Assembly: GCA_021234155.1 (NCBI GenBank)
Contig: JAJEKV010000140.1
Coordinates: forward strand, 899,407-963,406
Direction: 5' to 3'
DNA: 64,000 nt
From: Isoetes taiwanensis
Taxonomy: Eukaryota > Streptophyta > Lycopodiopsida > Isoetales > Isoetaceae
This document shows positions 12,800-24,660 of this stretch, one piece after another. The translations under genes and the position numbers were made by a program. Every line of letters begins with the position of its first letter. Position 1 is the first letter of the stretch. The notes below the pieces were generated by a model. That model was not told the DNA's origin. It worked only from the letters and a program-made list of their open reading frames with translations, and did no database searches.

Positions 12800-12936
12800 G
12801 TGAATATGCACCCAAACCAAAGGGGGTTTCAGGGGGATTGTAATTTAAAAATGTTTGGTTTAAGTTAATTAATGTTAATGGTAGTTATGTGTTAGTTATT
12901 GTATCAAAAATTTTTTGGGCCCTTCGGGCCCTTAGG
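12800..12936 (+). repeat. GTGAATATGCACCCAAACC repeat, copy 2
   Basis: Same order of modules as 5,823-6,005: the opening motif, a GGGGATT/TAATTTAAA block, TTAATTAATGTTAATGG, and the terminal hairpin GGGCCCTTCGGGCCC. It lacks the internal duplication of copy 1. Confidence 0.75.
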
Positions 12937-12939
12937 GAA

Positions 12940-14815
12940 ACAAAGAGATGGCAACATCAACACACCACAACCATTGGTCAGGCACTTAAGGGCAAAACTA
13001 AAACCACAACCATGTAACACAATTTCAATGGCTATGATGTGATATGGCAACGCGCCCAACAAGATTACCTATATATATGGAAAACTTAAAATGGGTTCTT
13101 GAATTTGGTAGTGCCACCTCAATTTATAAGGTCTTGCCAATTTAGTAGTGCCATTGAAGGCTGCCATGAAGGAACTCAATTTTCTTTTAAATAAAGTTCA
13201 TCATATCTTTTAACAACAATCTCCATAACCTCATATTTTATGCCCCTTACTTCATATGGCAATTAATAACCTAAAAGGTCACATGAAGGTCAACAAATAT
13301 GAACATATTTTATTCCCCGAAAGTATTTAGTAGTCACACGAGCAGAAAAAACTAGTCACCGCTTTTATGCTTATTTATGCTTCGGAAAGAACATTAAATG
13401 TTGGTGCAAAGGATGCATTAAAACATCATCTATGGATATGGAAATGACGAAAGTAATATAAAAAAAAAAATGACAATGGTCACAAACCATTGAACAGTAT
13501 AGATAAGTAAGAAGAAAATACACCGTAATATAAAGCCAAAGTGTAATGTGGAAATGAAGCCAAAATGTCTCAATAATCATTGAACCGCTTTACTCTATCT
13601 CTTAGAAATATCGCGGTGCCTCTAAATAAGAATAATTTGGACGACTATGACCGAGACCCAACCACCGGGAGCATAGGTGCTCACGCCCTCCCCAACACGG
13701 AGAAGAATTTGGTCGCTTCCCCAAATCTTCTCACCATGCCACACTTACCGGATATGTAGCAATAACCGCCTAAACTGAGTTGAAAAGCATAATGCAAAAT
13801 CCTCAAATTAATTGTTACAAAAGAACCAAATAGGTGCTGCATACTAGGTAGAATCAAATCTTTCCCTTTGCAATTATGTGGCTTTCCAAGACCGCTTTGA
13901 TTCTCTGTCTGATCCCGAATGATTCTATGGTTCCCCGTCAAATTGTGAAATTTCCCTTTGAACAGATTCGTTCAAGCAGACGCGTGGTCGATACCTCTAG
14001 CTTCATCGCACACCTCTAGCTTTTGCAATTGAATGAGCTAAAAGCAAAGATGTAAAGGCGACATTAGTGTAACCAAGAAGAATATCAAGGTATGGCGGGT
14101 TTGGCGGTATGGCGTGGTAGTGCAACCGGTCTTGTAATCTGCAACAAAGGCAAATGCTCAATTTTTAATCGATAAAGAATTCGGTTATATTTACCGCTTT
14201 GCAGCCCACGATCCGTGATGCAACATGGGATACTGAGCATCCCTAGCAAAGACACCGAAGAAGAAACGCCCTTGCAAGAGCAATCCAATACAAAAGTAAC
14301 CGAAAGCTTCTAACTTAAAGTGCACATGGTCGAACCATCTTCATGCACGTAAGAAATCCACATCATTGTTTCGGCCCGCAAAGATATTGCCAAACAAAGC
14401 TAGCTGCAATTTGTACAATTTATAATATCAAGCTCATTAGCAAGGGTGATTGTAACTAGCATACTATGGCAGCTCCCAAATGTGAATCGAAGCATGTCTA
14501 TCCGCATATCTATTTGTGATGAATATACTCTCTTAGAACCATCTATGAATTTGAGATTTTGAAGCACTTTGGAAGCTTCATCTACGGGTTGAGGCGATCA
14601 TGGCGTACCCATATTTACGAACAATTGCTCCATTGCTACACCCCCGTTGAACGAAACTAAACGCTAAATTCAAGCTTGGAATCTTAAATTTGATAAAGCG
14701 GAAAAACCTTTACACGGATGTGGAGGCGGTTGTGCCATTGATGTGCTCACAAGCAAACCCTACGACCCTTAGCCAAATATGGTAGATAGAATCTTTGGTT
14801 CTTTATTCCAAGAAA
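12940..14815. other. no gene recognised
   Basis: No frame with a motif. Reverse frames near 13,681-13,941 and 14,085-14,288 are short and featureless. Confidence 0.4.
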
Positions 14816-14817
14816 CG

Positions 14818-15170
14818 GACCGATTCTCTCGACGTAAGCTCTATGGCGAACCCGACATGGGAGGTTTTCATGTCAAACCGTTGGAACAAATGTAAGAGAC
14901 AAGCAACGGAAGAGGCAAGCAAACGAAGAGACGACGGTTTGAAAATCTTGCTTTGCCGCTCCTTCCTATAAGCCCAAATCCATACCATGCTACTGACCGG
15001 ATTCTCGGATGAAAGCTCGTGGCGTAACCCGACATGGGAGCTTTTCATGTCAAACCGTTGACACAACAGAGACGAAAGCAAATGAAGAGGTGAGGAAATG
15101 AAGAAACGACGGTTTTAAATCTTCTTTGCCCGCCTTCCTATAAGCCCAAATCCATACCATGCTATAAATC
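14818..15170 (+). repeat. about 180-bp tandem duplication
   Basis: Two diverged units share GACCGATTCTC-like starts, CCCGACATGGGAG, TTTTCATGTCAAACCGTTG, ACGACGGTTT and TATAAGCCCAAATCCATACC. The first spans about 14,818-14,992 and the second about 14,997-15,170. Confidence 0.8.
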
Positions 15171-15244
15171 CGCTTTATAGTTCGCCAAGATAGACCAAGA
15201 AAATCGATTGGAAGATTTTTCTTTGCCTTCGAAAAATATGAAGC

Positions 15245-15335
15245 ACAGAACCTTGTATCCTTGCTCGAGCTCTGAAACCCTAATGCCCTTGAACCTTGTA
15301 TCCTTGCTCAAGCTCTGAAACCCTAAAATGCCCTT
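15245..15335 (+). repeat. about 48-bp tandem duplication
   Basis: GAACCTTGTATCCTTGCTC followed by AGCTCTGAAACCCTAA and TGCCC occurs twice in a row with few differences. Confidence 0.8.
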
Positions 15336-15547
15336 TTGCTCGAAGCTTTGCATGTTTTTGTTTAGGATACGTTAAAAATCATGGAAGCAACCATTGGAAA
15401 AAATGACACAAAAAGCACCATGAACCTAAAGCACTCTAGATATAATGCATTAAATGCGTCCCACAAAATACGGCCTTCAAATCATATGAAAACCATAGAG
15501 AAAAACGATAAAATTACAAAAAAAACCCTGTTATTATGCTACATTTT

Positions 15548-16624
15548 TATCTTTTGGAATATTTGGAAAGCCAGAAATCGGGTCTTGTTTGGAAAGAAAA
15601 ATTTCTCCCTTTTTTGGTTAAAGATGCATTTCCAATTTGATTTTGAAACCATTGCAACTGCTCACAGAAGAAAATTTCGGACTAACTATGACAGGAACTG
15701 GGAGAATTTTGGAGAATTTAAGGGTTACTTAGATTTGTTTGCTTCAAATCTGAATGTTGTAGATTCTAATGCTTTTCTATCTGATGATCCTAGAGTATCT
15801 TAACTTCCTTCGTGGAGAGGGAGCTTCAAAATTTGATGACAGTTCTCCTTTCGGCAAAGCTCCTAAAGACAGTATTATGAAGAATGACATTAAGCGTCAT
15901 CGATGGAATCCTATCTCATGAAGAAAGGTCACGGAGATATCTGAAAGAAAAGTGAGGACCAAGTGGGCCTCAACATTTTGTAGAGAAGTAACTTCGATTC
16001 ATTGTCTCCGGTTCTTTCTAGCAAATCACGCTTTCATTATGTCTTAAAAGCGCTTCATCGATATAGAACTACAGACTACATCCCATGAATCGTCGGCCGA
16101 TCTTTATGGATCTCTCACAAGTACTCTTTGAGGACAAAGATAAATTCACTCTTCTATACCAACAACCGGGGCCCCGACCATTACCTATTTGGTTCCACTG
16201 ATTCCTTTAATGCCTATTTCAACTCCATTTTCTTTTGCCGAACCATAATCCCAATCCTCATTATCCTCTCCCCGAGCATGATCCTACTGCTTTTAACTCC
16301 GATCTAGATTATTTTTGGGTTAGATTATCTGTTTCGCAGGTGTTCACTACTCAAGGAATTTTTTATCTCAGCATAAGCGGATCTTCTTCGACTCATCTTT
16401 TGCATCTCGGATCATTTTGACTAGTCCAGACTATCAAACTTTGTTACTTGTTGTTAATGCTGCAGGGCTCATAGTTCCTATAACATGAGTACCTAAAATG
16501 ATTATTTATGCTGATTTTGCTTATTATGTGTTTCCCTATCAAACACATCTATGCTATGTACTTGAGATTTTATAATTAATGATAAAACTGTTTCTTGCTT
16601 TCAAAAAAAAAAAAAAAAAAAAAA
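15548..16624 (+). mobile_element. L1-type LINE 3' fragment with poly(A)
   Basis: A frame ending at 15,803 carries FWNIWKARNRVLF, a motif typical of the C-terminal region of plant L1-type ORF2 proteins. About 0.8 kb of trailing sequence follows and ends in a run of 22 A at 16,603-16,624. The DNA just before 15,548 resembles that at 7,000-7,140 (shared TTATGCTACAT), so the element seems to start at that break. It is 5'-truncated and lacks reverse transcriptase. No clear target-site duplication was found. Confidence 0.6.
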
Positions 16625-16864
16625 CATAAACGCGCATATTAGAAATGGGATTACTACATTAGCAAAGCACTTAAATGCACATATTCGAAATGGGATTGTT
16701 AATATTTGTATGCACGAATTGGTTCTTTTTTACCATTGGATACTCTATTCTTAATATTTGTATGCATTCACTAAGAAAATGAAAGCATGTATTTATACAG
16801 GTCCTGTACAATTTCCATTACTAATATAACTATACAAAGCATTCTTCATGAATGGCTAATGTAC

Positions 16865-17442
16865 TTTAGACAAAGGCTACCCGAGTTTCCATGCTCAACT
16901 ACCTTGGCTTCAACCTTAAGTGACCTTAGGTGCCTTCAATACTTGATAAAGAGACATCCTGCTAAAGCTCAACCAAGAAATGGCCTATTGCTCCTTTACC
17001 ATGAGTGTGCATCAAAGGATTAGTGACGCAAGTGTGTGAGACAAAGGCTTCATTTAACTCGAGTTTCCATGCTCAGCTACCTTGTGGCGCTCCATGATAG
17101 ATAGATTCTTCCATCTCCAAAATCTCGACAAAGGTGTCATCAGCCATCCGTCGGGCCTGTTGACTGACCTCCTTAATGTTAAGCATCACCGTGCCAAGCT
17201 AACCATCACAACTGCCAACCCTGGGTGTCAACCTTAGGTGTCTTCATTATATGATTAAGAGACATCCTGTTAAAGCTACACTGTAAATGGCCTATTGCTC
17301 CTATACCATGACTGTGCCCATCAGAGCTCTAGTGATGCAAGTGCAAGACAAAGGCTTCATTTAACATGAGTTTCCATGCTCACCTATCCTGGGTTCAACC
17401 TTAGATGACCTTAGGTGCCTTCAATACTTGATAAAGAGACAG
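16865..17442 (+). repeat. direct repeats, 170-350 bp units
   Basis: Blocks with GACAAAGGCTTCATTTAAC, GAGTTTCCATGCTCA, TCAACCTTAGGTG, TTCAATACTTGATAAAGAGA and AAATGGCCTATTGCTCC recur two to three times with divergence. Confidence 0.75.
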
Positions 17443-18180
17443 GGGATGAAACAAGCTGATTTTGTGATAAGTTTCATCACAAAAACAAGTTACGAGTCGA
17501 TATGCGAGGGGCCGTGGGAACTGACATGAGACTATCACATTCACTAACCTTGCGGGAGGAGAGGCTCATGTGCAAACTCAAGACTTGAACTGGCCAACTT
17601 TACTTTGTGAAAGGGCACGAGGAAATGGGCTAGTTGTAATTGTCCCCGGGTGCCAAGGGAAATGTCGCAAACACCAAAAGGCTATAAACTAATGGACAAA
17701 AATACAAGGACCAAGACCTCTTGAAAGTTCTAGGGTCACAACATGGAAATGCATGTGGTGGCATGGAGCATTTGCAACCATGTAGAGTTGTCTCATGACA
17801 TGCCACATGAGGTCGAAGTTGGCCATAGTTAGTTTAGCGGATGACATACACCCCAAACAAACTTTGGATTGACAAAGGAAGGATGCTAGGGTATCATTGG
17901 AGTCTTGTGTTGCTAGGGTTATAGTGCGCATCAAAGGATCCCAACCTCCTCATAGCCATTAAGGCGATAATGAGACACCTTGACACTAGACTTGAGAGAA
18001 TGGACGAGGAGGTGGCCAATGACACAACCATAACATCTCTGCCAGTGCTGAAGATTGAGAATGCATGTAGCACTAGTCTTGCTAGGCTAAAGCCACTCCT
18101 AAAAATTGGGAAGAGGAAGGCAAAGGAGAAGAAAAAGGAGCCGAAGGAGTTGGAAATGAAGAACCTCGTTTAGATGTATT
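17443..18180. other. no gene recognised
   Basis: A forward frame (17,970-18,173) encodes a lysine- and glutamate-rich tail and a reverse frame lies at 17,689-17,934. Neither has a motif. Confidence 0.35.
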
Positions 18181-18186
18181 ATGTAT

Positions 18187-18455
18187 TCAAAATTAGTATC
18201 CTGAGTATAAATATTCTAGATACAAATACCCTAACGTTTAACGTCTAATGGGTAAACACCTTATGTACAATAGCCTATGTATAAATATATTATGTATAAC
18301 TATCCATATATAATACCCTATAGTTGTAAATACCCTAGGGTATAAATACCTTAAGCACAAGTACCCTTAACAAGAATACCTCCAATACACAAATACCATG
18401 GAGAATCAATATCTTGAGTATAAAATACCCTAGGTACAAATAGCCTATGTATAAA
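18187..18455 (+). repeat. TATAAATACCCTA degenerate minisatellite, part 1
   Basis: Many degenerate copies of an 11-14 bp unit around TATAAATACCCTA/TATGTATAAATA. It resumes at 18,945 after an insertion-like block. Confidence 0.85.
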
Positions 18456-18944
18456 CCAAGGAAAAAATTAAGGAACTTTTATAGTCAAAGTGGTGAAATA
18501 GACTTGGCTAAAGTATGCCAAACATTGAGGTGAAAGCTTCTAATGTTTAGCTAAACTTTTTAGATTTTCCACCTGTACTTTCTTACGTTTGGCTAAACTT
18601 TTATTTAAAAAAAAAAAAAAATCTTCTATTTTTTGACTATTTTGCACTAATTCAAGACCTGAATATTAACTGATGATAATAAATATAAAGGCTATAGGAT
18701 AATTTGGCAAGTACACTAAAATTTGACGTAAAAGCTTCCAAGCTTTGGCTAAGCTTTCCAAATTTTGGCAGTTACACTTTCTTGCGATTAGCTAAAGTCG
18801 GACGAAATGGAGGTGGGGCGTGTAATAGACGGCTAAAATTTTATTTTGTTTATCCCAAAAAGGGCCATAGTTTAGCTAAATTTTTTCCAAACAAGGCCAA
18901 AATTTCGCCATTTAGCTAAGTTTGGCCACTAATTTTTTCCATGG
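18456..18944. mobile_element. possible MITE inside the TATAAATA array
   Basis: The block is bounded by inverted CCAAGGAAAAAATTA and TAATTTTTTCCATGG, and each end abuts TATAAA in the flank. It contains repeated TTTGGCTAAACTTT-like motifs in both orientations. The array flanks are made of TATAAA units, so the apparent target duplication could be chance. Confidence 0.5.
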
Positions 18945-19370
18945 TATAAACACCTACCCTTATATAAGTACAATATGTATAAAAGCTCGAGGGTGTGCAT
19001 GACCTAAGTACAACTAACCCTATGCATAAATACTATGTGTGTAAATACCAAGGATATAAAATGCCCTACGTATAAAACAAAAGATATAAAATACCCTATG
19101 TATAAATATCAAAGGTATGAAATACCCAATGTATAAATACCAAAAGTATAAAATACCTTACATATGAGTACCCTATGTATAAATACACCATGTATAAAAA
19201 CTCAAGGGTATAAATATCCTAATTACAAGCACCCTAAATACCCTGAACTCAAGTCGTGTCAGAATCATGGCCCTTGGTTATTCTACGGACTGGAATCACC
19301 AACCATTGGGATTGTGCACATCAGTTCCTATGTATAAAAACTCTATGTATAAATAGACTAAGTATAAATG
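18945..19370 (+). repeat. TATAAATACCCTA degenerate minisatellite, part 2
   Basis: Continuation of the 18,187 array with units such as GTATAAATACCAAAGG, TATAAAATACCCTA and TATGTATAAATA. Confidence 0.85.
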
Positions 19371-20084
19371 AAGGATAATTCAATGGTATGGAATCACACC
19401 ATACAGAAAATATGGCATAACGGGAAATTAGAACTACACTGATTGTTCGAGCAAACACAAAACTCTGATGATCCAAAGAAACATTACAATTCGTACATCA
19501 ATGAAATTGAAACATCACTGAGGTTCTTAGTAGCACCTGGTGCAATTGACATGAAACAAAAAAAACTACACTGAAGATAAACAACGGGCCGCTGAGGGAT
19601 TCACAACAGGGTTTTGCAAGAAAAGTGTATATTGTGGATTCAAAAAACTTCTGGCAGGAAACCTCGAGGTGTTCTTTTGATCTTCGATGCTATACAGTAG
19701 ACTTCGCTGTCCTTTCCCTCGCATGCGGCTAAACCGAAAGTTAGTCGCAGCAGAGAAAAAGGAATAAAAACTAACAGCTATAGCTGAGAACACACGTTGT
19801 TGCTAGACCAGTTAACTCTATTAGTGGATGGATCCCTACAGCAGGCGACTGAAAACACAAATTCATCATCATCTACATGGAACTCGAACTCGTCCATTTC
19901 TTACTTGATCGGCTAAAATGTTTGCACTCCCTTCACTAGAATAACTCTTTGGAACTGAGTTTCATGGATGTGGGCAAGTAGGTTCCTCTCTCAATCTTCC
20001 TCAGACTTTTCATTCCCAAGCATTCTCGAACCATTTGAAACTTCTGCACCCAATGTGATCACTTCCACATGCATCTCCACGGCA

Positions 20085-21900
20085 TGGATTATTTTGTTGG
20101 TGATTCCATGACATGGATTATCTAGGTGGTGATTCCATCGAAAGGGAACGACAAATCGGAATTATTTTTTGTTACTCATTTTTGTAATGTTATATCAGGA
20201 CATAATCACACAAATTCAATAATTGCATTTTTTTCCCTAAAATTCTAAGCACAATATTTTCATACGGAAACTTAAATACATTCAAATTTAAATGAATTCA
20301 AATACATTGGCCACTAGAAATGGAATTCACTCTAAGATCAGAATCGCCAAATTTTAGAATTCAGGAGTTGCATTCAAGCAATTGCAATGGCAGAGTTCAA
20401 TTCAAGGCCCATTACTGCTCAAACTGGTAAGCAAGTGACCATTCTTAGATCAAACTCCTTTGGGTAAATGGAAGGTAGTTTTCCTTTATTGGACACAATT
20501 AGAGAATAACATGACTACGAATGTGGCTCTCCTAACAGCGACCAATAGTAAAAAAAAGAGGACAAATTATGCCGGGCCTGTGACCTACAGGAGGTCGAAG
20601 ACGAGGAACATGTATGGAACAGATGTCCAGCATATGAATCAATAAGAAAGAAATGAGACAATGTAAATTGGAAGATTCCAGTGGAAAAAGCAACAAGAGA
20701 GGTAGCCACAGCAGATGACACAGCCAAAGCCGCGGAAGCGATTTTTAGATGAATACGATATAACAGTAATGAAATGCAACAAAGATTGTAGAACACCAAC
20801 AAAGGGGACGGCACGTCAGCAGTCCATTGAGGTAGCAATACGGGTATACGGGGGTAGAAGAAAGTGATTTTTTTTTAAATTAAAAATTTGGATTTTTTTT
20901 CATCAGTTTTTCATATAGTCGCCCTAAAAATGTATAAAAATGGCATATCGGTATTTTGAAGTCGAGCTCACACCTTGTACTCTAATCATAGGAGCTCGGA
21001 TCAAATGACGCAATACAATACAATACAATAATATAATACTATAACAACAACAGCACGATTGCATTGTCGATTTCAGCCCGCCCAAATAATTGGAAGTATT
21101 CAAACCCTCTAACTTCGAAAATTAGGATGCAATTTGATGCTAATATCGATGCTAAAAGAATAGAACACCAAATACCCACAGAATGTTCTAGTGTTGCACA
21201 GATCACGCCGCGAACTCTTAACAAAGCATATCATATAAATTCCACAGTCTTGTGTGTTTTGCTGCTAGAAGACACTCAAAGAAATACAGGGGGCATTGTG
21301 CAGGTTGGAGGATTCGAATTTCCACCTGGGGCCAAAGCAATCAGACACAAACCTAGGGCCAAAGCAATCAATTGAATTCCAAATTCTTTCGGAAAGAGGT
21401 GAAATTGAACTTGCAAAGTGGCTATATTGTGGTGCAGGCTCGCACTAGAATCCAAATGCAGCAAAGCTAGATGCGAAGTTTGGAGCCTCCGACATGCCTC
21501 CTCGTCTGAGACCAAGATGAAGAGGCTCCAGTGATTGCTGCCACAGGACAGATGAAAGGCCAATATTTAGGATGCAATTGAAATGCCGGGAATTGCATAA
21601 TGAAGTGTCGACCTAGTATTCACAGAAGTCCACATTTTGCATTTCCAAATTCGGCATGTTGAATGGTGGTGGGATTAAATTGGCGAATATGTCGTAGACA
21701 CCCAATTGCCCCTTTAAACTATTCTCAAGAAAAGCTGAAGGCTGCCAGATGCACAAATACTATTCATAGAAGCCCACATTTTGCATTTGCCAATTCGGCG
21801 TGCTCAACAATGGTGGGATTAAATTGGCGAACATGTCATAGGCACCCTATTGCCCCTCCAAACTATTTCTCAGGAAAAGTCTGAAGGCTGCCAGATGAAG
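20085..21900 (-). repeat. unnamed repeat family, copy A
   Basis: Similar over its length to 22,440-23,580 in direct orientation, except for a 0.53-kb insertion at about 20,533-21,063. Landmarks are GGTGATTCCA near 20,134, CTAAGATCAGAA, TTCAAGCAATTGCAATG, the CAGGGGG-GTGCAG stretch near 21,290 and GCCTGAAGGCTGCCAGATG-like ends. Its end is internally duplicated (about 21,620-21,757 and 21,757-21,895). The minus strand carries broken coding-like stretches such as LPPVLWQQSLEP that recur at 46.5 kb, so the element probably reads on the minus strand. Confidence 0.75.
20533..21063 (+). mobile_element. LINE 3' fragment with (CAATA)n tail, inserted in copy A
   Basis: This segment is absent from the otherwise collinear copy at 22.4-23.6 kb. 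At 20,570-20,626 it encodes CRACDLQEVEDEEHVWNRC, a C-x2-C-x9-H-x4-C zinc knuckle of the kind found at the C-terminus of LINE reverse transcriptases. It ends in repeated CAATA units at 21,010-21,042. A possible target duplication (AACAGC) flanks it. Confidence 0.6.
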
Positions 21901-22439
21901 GAGCGATATTGGAAATCGCTCCTGCAGGTTTTCAAGCTTGCATTCTTGGAGTGCCTACAAGAAATCAAGATCCACCACCAGGAACCCATCGACAATAGAA
22001 ATAGATGGGCAATTTGGCATAGCTAAAACCAGACAACAAATGTTAGTAAGGCCTCCAAGATTTTGATTAACATAGCAAGCGGAAAGGATCCTTATCGAAT
22101 GATAATCGCCGGGGAGTAATGTCAACAAGTGAGATATTAGCACCAAACAACAGGATCGCAGGGCCTGCAAAGCTTGATGGATGATGGAGTCAAACCACTA
22201 TGACTGAATACGGAGCTGTGGTCCGATGGGTCGGGGACAATATTTTGAGATGGAATCATCCTTAATGGTCTAGATTTAGCCATAGATCATGTATAGGCTA
22301 TGCAAGGGACATGGCATTCTCGCATTTGTGCCCATGCCGGTTTTTGCAAACAAGGCCCCATCGTAATCCACCATCAATGTCCGCAGCCTACCCAAGGCTT
22401 GGGCAATAATTACCTCGGTTATTCCACAAAGATGGATTA

Positions 22440-23580
22440 TCTCATTGATGATTCCATGGCATGGATTATCTAGGTGGTGATTCCACCAAAAGGAGCGACA
22501 AATCAGAATTATTTTTTGTTACTCATTTTTGTAATGTTATACCAGGGATAATCGCACAAATTTGATAATTGCATTTTTTTCCCTAATTCTAAGCGCAAGA
22601 AATGCGGAAATTTAAATACATTACAATTAAAATGAATTCAAATACATTGGTCATTGGAAAGGGGATTCACTCTAAGATCAGAACCGCCAAAGCTTGAAAT
22701 TCAGGAGTTGCATTCAAGCAATTGCAATGAGAGTTCAATTCAAGGCCCATTGCGACTCAAATTGGTCAACAAGTGACCACTCTCAGACCAAACTCCTTCG
22801 AGTAAATGGAAGGTAGTTTTCCTTTGTTGCACGCAATTAGAGAATAGCATGACTGTGAATGTGGCCCTCCTGTTGTCGATTTCAGCCCCGTCCAAATCAA
22901 TTGGAAGTATTCAAAACCTGTAACATTGAAAATTAGGATGCAATTCGATGCTAATGCCAATGCTAAAAGAACAGAACACCAAATACCCACAGAATGTTCT
23001 AGTGTTGCACAGATCATGCAAGAACTCGTGACAAACCATATCATGTAAATTCCATAGTTTTGTGTGTTTCCTATTGGGAGATACTCAAAGAAATACAGGG
23101 GGAATTGTGCAGACTGTAGGATTCGATTTCCACCTTTTCATTGTATTAGACACAAACCTGGGGCTAAAGCAATCAATTGAATGCCAAATTCTTTTGGAAA
23201 GAGGTGAAATTGAACTTACAAGTGGCGAAACAACGTATGTTGTGGTGCAGGCCGCGACCGAATCCAAATGCAGCAAAGCTAGATGCGGAGTGTTGAGCCT
23301 CCAGCATGCCTCCTCATTTGAGACCAAGATGAATGGGCTCTAGTGATTGCTGCCACAGGACAGGTGGAAGGCCAATATTTAGGATGCAATTGAAATGCCA
23401 GGAATTGCGTAATGAAAGGTTCCCTACTATTCACGAAAGCCCACATTTTGCATTTGCCAATTTGGCATGCTGAACGGTGGTGGGATTAAATTGGTGAACG
23501 TGTTGTAGGCATCCAATTGCCCCTCCAAACTATTTCTCAAGAAAAGCCTGAAGGCTGCCAGATGCACAAATATGTGCTTT
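22440..23580 (-). repeat. unnamed repeat family, copy B
   Basis: Uninterrupted counterpart of copy A, starting at GATTCCATGGCATGGATTAT and ending at AGGCTGCCAGATGCACAAAT. The minus strand has coding-like stretches (GGAIGCLQHVHQFNPTT, then LPPVLWQQSLEP) with scattered stops. No known family recognised. Confidence 0.75.
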
Positions 23581-23811
23581 CCTCTTCAGATGAGGCTCTA
23601 GGATCAGGAAGATCCATTGTCTGGATCGCATCGCGCAAGCCCTGAATGTAGTTGGAAGTTTCGAAGATAATATTATACAGAGCTATGCAATCCTTTTGTT
23701 TTTTTGGACCCTTACTTTTTTCTGAAGTTTTCAGCAAGTTCCTAATTGGAAGCTTGCTCCTAGTGTTGGAAAGGGGGGGAAGAACATTCTTCTTTGGCCT
23801 AGGCAATCTCT
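23581..23811 (-). other. open reverse frame beside copy B, unrecognised
   Basis: A reverse frame spanning 23,537-23,830 includes KGPKKQKDCIALYNIIFETS and an acidic stretch. It looks coding-like and is adjacent to the repeat family, so it may be part of that element. No motif known to me. Confidence 0.3.
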
Positions 23812-24160
23812 TCAAAGCTATTATGGTCAACCCTGCACTCTTGCCAAGAAAGTTCAGACCTCATTTCTTCTAGTACTAGATTAAACCTCTTGACAATCTT
23901 ATTTCTAATAGCTGCCCTTTTTCGAACTTACTTCTCAATGCTCCATCTAATCTCAACCTGTTGTTTAACGCAAAGCTCCCTATCAAAGCTATTATGGTTG
24001 ACCTGTTTTGCTCTCTTGCCAAGGAATTTTAGCTCATTTCTTCCAAGATCGCACCAAAACTCTTGACAATGTTATTTCCAATAGTCGTCCTTTTCTGATC
24101 CTTCAAAGTTTCCTCAATACTTCACATAATCTCAACTTATTGTTTAACCCAAATCTTCCT
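23812..24160 (+). repeat. about 175-bp tandem duplication
   Basis: Two units share AAAGCTATTATGGT, CTCTTGCCAAG, CTCTTGACAAT, TTATTTC and AATCTCAAC-TTGTTTAAC. They meet near 23,983. Confidence 0.8.
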
Positions 24161-24299
24161 ATTTGCCGGGTTCAAAACCATGGTCCATTAATCACAGCTT
24201 CTGCTCTTCGCTTGGCCCTTACCAAAATTCGTCTCAAGTTTTGTCGCTACAAGTAGTCCTCGCCTTGTTCGCTCCAAATTTTATCTACTCAAAATTTCC

Positions 24300-24660
24300 T
24301 CTTCTCCGAGCCAATTTTGAGCTCCTATCCCATTTTTGGAGTAACTACTCCCATAATTGCCAAAGTAGCAGTACGATTGTCCATCTTCCTGATCAAAAAT
24401 GCCAATTGAGGTTTTTTCCCATGTTGTCGCAAGCATTCTTCCAAGGAGCGTTTTCCAGACATCCTGGTAGTAATTGATCTCCACCTCGAAGCTACCTTCT
24501 TCTTCTTTGCACGCTTCTTTTTCTTTGCTAGCTTCCGATTCAACTGGCAGGGAGTTCTTAGCTACAGAGTTATCCCCTCAAATATTAGTGAACAGCTGAG
24601 AAGCCCGACCAACACACTTCGCTTGAACAGATGCAAATTCATTGATACTTGGATTTGGAC
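24300..24660 (-). repeat. coding-like repeat, inverted copy of 46,040-46,390
   Basis: Reverse complement of 46,040-46,390 with some divergence. Landmarks are GAAGCTAGCAAAGAAAA, GAAGGTAGCTTCGAGGTGGA and ATCAGGAAGATGGACAAT. In one minus-strand frame it reads EASKEKEACKEEEGSFEVEI, then DQEDGQSYCYFGNYGSSYS, an acidic then aromatic-rich sequence also preserved in the 46-kb copy. Probably part of the same mobile family as 20-23.6 kb. Confidence 0.6.
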
